A DNA stretch of 17,800 nt from Bacteroidetes bacterium UBA1952. Lineage in GTDB: Bacteria > Bacteroidota > Bacteroidia > Chitinophagales > Chitinophagaceae. The stretch lies in the NCBI GenBank assembly GCA_002336725.1, contig DDEO01000015.1, forward strand, positions 4,419 through 22,218, read 5' to 3'. Under the pieces are notes generated by a model. The model was given only the letters and a program-made list of their open reading frames with translations, had not been told where the DNA came from and ran no database searches. The translations under genes were made by a program, and so were the position numbers. The stretch's first letter is position 1; each line of letters begins with the position of its first letter. Shown here piece by piece: positions 14,819 through 17,800 of this stretch.

Positions 14819-15922
14819 TTAATCCCGTCCGTGATTCCCAAATGTCCGCTCTTTTTGTCCACGGCTGCGGGGCAGTGGGTTGGCGGTGTTTTCGGCATAG
14901 CGGCGGCGCTGACGGATGCGCTCGATGCACTGAAACAATGCTTCGCGCAAAGAAGTGGCATCGGCAATGCCTTTCCCGGCAATGTCGAAGGCCGTGCCGT
15001 GGTCGGGCGAGGTACGCACGACCGATAGCCCGGCGGTATAGTTCACGCCGCCGTCCACCGCCAGTGTCTTAAACGGAATCAGCCCCTGATCGTGATACAT
15101 GGCCAGCACACCGTCGAAAGCGGCATAGCTGCCACGTGCGAAAAAGGCATCCGCCGCATAAGGCCCGAAAGCCAGCATCCCGCTTTGCTGCAGGCTGTCA
15201 ATTACGGGCTTCAAAACGGTTTGTTCTTCGGTGCCAATCGTGCCGCCGTCGCCGGCGTGGGGGTTGAGGCCCAGCACGGCAATGCGCGGCTTGTCGATCC
15301 CAAAATCCTGCACCAGCGTATCGCGGAACAGGCGCAGTTTCTGCAACAGCCGCTCCACCGTCAAATTTCCGGAAACCGCCGAAACCGGGATATGCTCGGT
15401 AACCAGCGCCACGCGCAGGGCTTCGTCGTGCAGCACCATCAGCACACTTTTAGCATCGAAAAAATGCTGCAAAAACGGCGTGTGGCCCGTAAAGGGAAAA
15501 TCCTTCGACTGCGTGTTGGCCTTGTGTAGCGGGGCCGTTACCAGCCCGTCGAGGTGGCCTTCCCGGAGGCACTGCGAGGCCACCTGAAGCGAGCGCACGG
15601 CATATTTTCCGGAAATTTCGGTCAGCGTACCGGGCTGAATCGCAACCGCTTCATCCCAGGCCGTAAACAGGTAATTATAGCCCGCTTCTAACCCTTCCAA
15701 TGATTTTACCGCCCGAAACGAAACCGGTTCTTCGGTAAATTTCCGGGCGTTGTAAAAGGCAATGGCTTTTTCGGAGGCAAAAACCACCGGAATGCACTGA
15801 TGCGCAATACGCGTATCGGCCAGCAGCTTCAGGATGATTTCTATCCCGATGCCGTTGAGGTCGCCGCAGGAAAAACCAATGACCGGCAAATCACCGGAAA
15901 TCAGGGGTGTCGGGGCTTTCAC
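14819..15922 (-). CDS. pdxA: 4-hydroxythreonine-4-phosphate dehydrogenase (pyridoxal phosphate synthesis)
   Basis: PdxA oxidises 4-phosphohydroxy-L-threonine in the DXP-dependent route to vitamin B6. GDLNGIGIEI near the start corresponds to the family's GDPAGIGPE segment. Metal-binding His residues lie in FTGHTPFL and MYHDQG, and NPHAGDGGTIGTEE and RTSPDHGTAFDIAGKG are intact. Start choice is uncertain: no ATG precedes the conserved core except one at 16093 inside pepA, which would add an unlike ~57-residue tail. The GTG at 15922 (367 residues) fits best and has an A-rich sequence upstream; TTG 15955 is the alternative. The gene lies 76 bases after pepA on the same strand and ends next to the palindromic terminator. 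A -7 box in the gap suggests its own promoter. Confidence 0.93.
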   Translation of the reverse strand: MKAPTPLISGDLPVIGFSCGDLNGIGIEIILKLLADTRIAHQCIPVVFASEKAIAFYNARKFTEEPVSFRAVKSLEGLEAGYNYLFTAWDEAVAIQPGTLTEISGKYAVRSLQVASQCLREGHLDGLVTAPLHKANTQSKDFPFTGHTPFLQHFFDAKSVLMVLHDEALRVALVTEHIPVSAVSGNLTVERLLQKLRLFRDTLVQDFGIDKPRIAVLGLNPHAGDGGTIGTEEQTVLKPVIDSLQQSGMLAFGPYAADAFFARGSYAAFDGVLAMYHDQGLIPFKTLAVDGGVNYTAGLSVVRTSPDHGTAFDIAGKGIADATSLREALFQCIERIRQRRRYAENTANPLPRSRGQKERTFGNHGRD

Positions 15923-15980
15923 GAAGGCGGGATTGTTTTTAAAAGAAGGCTGCAAGGGAATATCAGGGGGTTGAAGAGCG

Positions 15981-15988
15981 CAAAAGTA
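15981..15988 (-). promoter_or_regulatory. Candidate -7 box TACTTTTG for pdxA
   Basis: On the minus strand, an exact TAnnTTTG match lies just after the pepA stop. Transcription from it would start near 15975 and give a 20- to 53-base leader, depending on the start codon. No clear -33 element is seen. Confidence 0.4.
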
Positions 15989-15998
15989 CAGCCGCGTC

Positions 15999-17435
15999 CT
16001 ACTGTGCCGCTCGCGCCGTGAGGAAATCAAGCAGCATCCGCAGGCCAAAGCCCGTGCCGCCCACGGTTTGGTAGCCGCGTTTGGCCGTCGCAAAGCTCAC
16101 GCCGGCAATATCGAAGTGCATCCAGGGATAGGCGATAAAATGCTCCAGGAATTTTCCGGCTGTAATGGCCCCGCCGCTGGGGCCGCCTACGTTTTTGATG
16201 TCGGCAAGGTCGCTTTTAATCTGCGCCCCATATTCGTCCCACAGCGGATATTCTACCAGGCGTTCATACTGGCGCTCGCCCGCTGCTTTCAGGGCTGTTT
16301 TTACGTCTTCCGCTGCCGTGCCCATACAGACAATGCCATGTTCGCCCACAGCCGCACTTGCCGCGCCGGTAAGGGTGGCAAAGTCCAGCACCAGTTCCGG
16401 GTTGTAGCGTTTGGCCCAGTGGAGCGCATCGCCGAGTAGCAGGCGGCCTTCGGCATCGGTGTTGAGCACTTCCACCGTCGTTCCGCTATACATCGTAATC
16501 ACGTCGCCGGGAACGTAGGCGTTTTCGCCGGGGCGGTTGTCGGTGGCGGGTACGAGGGCAATGATGTGGAGCGGCAGGTTCAGGCGGGCGGCGGCTTGCA
16601 GGGCTGCGCCCACGAGTGCGGCACCGCTCATGTCGCTTTTCATGCGGTCCATGCTGTTGGGCGTGGGTTTCAGCGAGAGGCCGCCGGTGTCATACACCAC
16701 GCCTTTGCCCACCAGCACAATCGGGCGCTCGTTTACCGCGTCGTTGGGTTTATATTCCATCACCGTAAAAGTCGGCGGGTCCTGCGAGCCGCGATTGACG
16801 GCCAGAATGCCGCCCATGCCTTCTTTTTCGAGGTCTTTTTTGCCCAGCACCTTCACCTTGAAGCCGCTGTCTTTGCCCATCTGTTCAAAGGCTTTGGCGA
16901 GGTCTTTGGCCGAGAGCGAGGCGAGCGGCTCGTTTACGAGTGTGCGGGCGGCATACACCGCGTCTGTTATGATTTGCAGTTTTGCGACTTCGCCGGGCTG
17001 CGCGGCACCTTTTTCAAAAGAAATGCTTTGCAGCGTATGGCGATTTTTGGAAGGCTCCGATTTGTATTTCAGAAACTGATAGCTGCCGAGTGCCAGTCCT
17101 TCGGCCACGTGGATGGCGGCGGCTTCAAAAGACGACAGATTGGCGATGGAAATTCCGGAAATCTTCCCTGCTTCGATGCGCGGACAGAGTTCGGCTCCTT
17201 TCTTGCGCAGCTTTTCGGCGAGGGCCTGCGGCGTGTCGCATTTGGGCAGCGGAATGAAAAACAACGTGTGGGTGTAGCGATTCAGAGCCATGATGCCCGC
17301 GTCGTCTTTCAGGAGCCGGTGCAGATAATCGGTTTCGGCTTCCGAAAGGCCTTCCGGCAACTGCGGATTTTTGGTATTTTCAATGATAAAGACGAGGTCT
17401 TTTTTCGAAGGCTTGCTCAGCAGCTTAAATTCCAT
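15999..17435 (-). CDS. pepA: M17 leucyl aminopeptidase
   Basis: A 478-residue cytosolic metallo-aminopeptidase of family M17 that releases N-terminal amino acids from peptides. The catalytic C-terminal half is complete: VGKGVVYDTGGLSLKP with Lys244 and Asp249, MKSDMSGAA with Asp268, and NTDAEGRLLLGDAL with Asp327, Glu329 and Arg331. The spacing between Asp249 and Asp268 is one residue longer than in the E. coli enzyme. The N-terminal ~150 residues are the variable regulatory part. ATG 17435 is chosen over the TTG at 17441; the upstream TACTTTTG box leaves almost no leader. The gene is followed by pdxA on the same strand. A large decamer repeat array lies about 45 bases upstream of its promoter box. 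Confidence 0.96.
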   Translation of the reverse strand: MEFKLLSKPSKKDLVFIIENTKNPQLPEGLSEAETDYLHRLLKDDAGIMALNRYTHTLFFIPLPKCDTPQALAEKLRKKGAELCPRIEAGKISGISIANLSSFEAAAIHVAEGLALGSYQFLKYKSEPSKNRHTLQSISFEKGAAQPGEVAKLQIITDAVYAARTLVNEPLASLSAKDLAKAFEQMGKDSGFKVKVLGKKDLEKEGMGGILAVNRGSQDPPTFTVMEYKPNDAVNERPIVLVGKGVVYDTGGLSLKPTPNSMDRMKSDMSGAALVGAALQAAARLNLPLHIIALVPATDNRPGENAYVPGDVITMYSGTTVEVLNTDAEGRLLLGDALHWAKRYNPELVLDFATLTGAASAAVGEHGIVCMGTAAEDVKTALKAAGERQYERLVEYPLWDEYGAQIKSDLADIKNVGGPSGGAITAGKFLEHFIAYPWMHFDIAGVSFATAKRGYQTVGGTGFGLRMLLDFLTARAAQ

Positions 17436-17438
17436 TCT

Positions 17439-17446
17439 CAAAAGTA
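17439..17446 (-). promoter_or_regulatory. Candidate -7 box TACTTTTG for pepA
   Basis: On the minus strand the box is followed by AGA and then the ATG, so transcription would begin at or next to the start codon and give a leaderless or near-leaderless message. It is an exact match to TAnnTTTG. No -33 TTTG is visible at the expected distance. Confidence 0.4.
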
Positions 17447-17489
17447 CGGACGGCGGAGGCTTGTGCTCTGTTTCCTGTTTTATAGGTCG

Positions 17490-17649
17490 GTTGATGAGGG
17501 TTGATTGTTGTTGATAAGGGTTGACGCTTGTTGATTATTGTTGATGAGGGTTGATTATTGTTGATAAGGGTTGATGCTTGTTGATTATTGTTGATGAAGG
17601 TTGATTATTGTTGATTATTGTTGATGAGGGTTGATAAGGGTTGATTATT
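17490..17649. repeat. Array of sixteen 10-bp repeats GTTGATNNNN
   Basis: Sixteen decamers follow each other without gaps from 17490 to 17649. The first six bases are GTTGAT in 15 units and GTTGAC in one (17520). The last four bases are either GG-type (GAGG, AAGG, GAAG) or TT-type (TATT, TGTT, GCTT). TATT is the commonest, and the two types roughly alternate. The period of 10 places the units on one face of the helix and does not fit coding sequence. It lies upstream of pepA. Confidence 0.95.
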
Positions 17650-17775
17650 AGGCTTCTTGCGAAAGTCGTTTCATGCAGCATTTTCGTTGCTGTGTAGTAC
17701 GCCCCCAATCTTGATTATTCTGTGTTGTGGAGATGGCGAGCTTGACCCTTGATACCGACAACCCGCATTATAGAG

Positions 17776-17796
17776 ATGGCGGGTCAAGCCCGCCAT
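17776..17796. repeat. REP-like hairpin at the window edge
   Basis: ATGGCGGG (17776-17783) pairs with CCCGCCAT (17789-17796) around TCAAG. A related, diverged piece (GATGGCGAGCTTGACCC) is at 17733-17749. The stretch 17650-17800 contains no gene that I can support. Confidence 0.7.
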
Positions 17797-17800
17797 GACG

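Noticed and set aside
16566..17504. 312-residue plus-strand frame
   Set aside because: Antisense to pepA, whose catalytic motifs are complete.
17490..17649. CRISPR array
   Set aside because: The repeats are only 10 bp, have no unique spacers of the right length, and no cas gene is nearby.
1..17800. tRNA or rRNA genes
   Set aside because: No cloverleaf with a GTTCRA-type T-arm or rRNA segment was noticed in the intergenic stretches.

Overview
The window comes from a bacterium of the phylum Bacteroidota, most likely near the Chitinophagales/Saprospirales. Four things suggest this: a stand-alone giant alpha-2-macroglobulin, L21 and L27 proteins of Bacteroidota type followed by a Lys/Ala-rich histone-H1-like protein, a lipobox followed by Gly-Asn-Asp, and -7 boxes of the TAnnTTTG class close to start codons instead of Shine-Dalgarno sites. 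The species cannot be named from the sequence alone.

Layout. Positions 1-108 hold the last 35 codons of an upstream gene with an Asn/Ser/Glu repeat tail. 157-6345 is a secreted alpha-2-macroglobulin-like protein with an intact CAEQ thioester motif; palindromic and tandem DNA repeats have been read into its frame near residues 264-304. A strong terminator follows. 6509-9893 is an accessory island of two divergent genes: a minus-strand protein with two similar N-terminal modules and a WYL-like C-terminal domain, and a plus-strand YSDD reverse transcriptase that looks like the UG/Abi (DRT) antiphage class. The roughly 400 bp between them has no convincing gene but contains a perfect 14-bp hairpin and other inverted repeats, so it is a candidate site for a non-coding RNA used by the reverse transcriptase. 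A 108-bp MITE-like element with imperfect terminal inverted repeats closes the island.

10189-11617 is housekeeping: rplU, rpmA and a histone-H1-like protein built on an 87-bp minisatellite. 11766-14707 is a plus-strand cluster of a small two-helix membrane protein, a PstS-like lipoprotein and a secreted TPR protein; it ends at a 38-bp perfect palindrome that can terminate transcription from both sides. 14819-17435 is a minus-strand pair, pepA (M17 leucyl aminopeptidase) then pdxA (vitamin B6 synthesis). Upstream of pepA lie 16 consecutive 10-bp repeats of the form GTTGATNNNN, and the window ends in a REP-like hairpin.

The most interesting points are the reverse transcriptase/WYL-like pair with its structured intergenic region, the great excess of the palindrome TTTCCGGAAA (15 perfect copies, none between 5025 and 11744, which includes the island), the repeat insertion inside the alpha-2-macroglobulin frame, and the decamer array in front of pepA.
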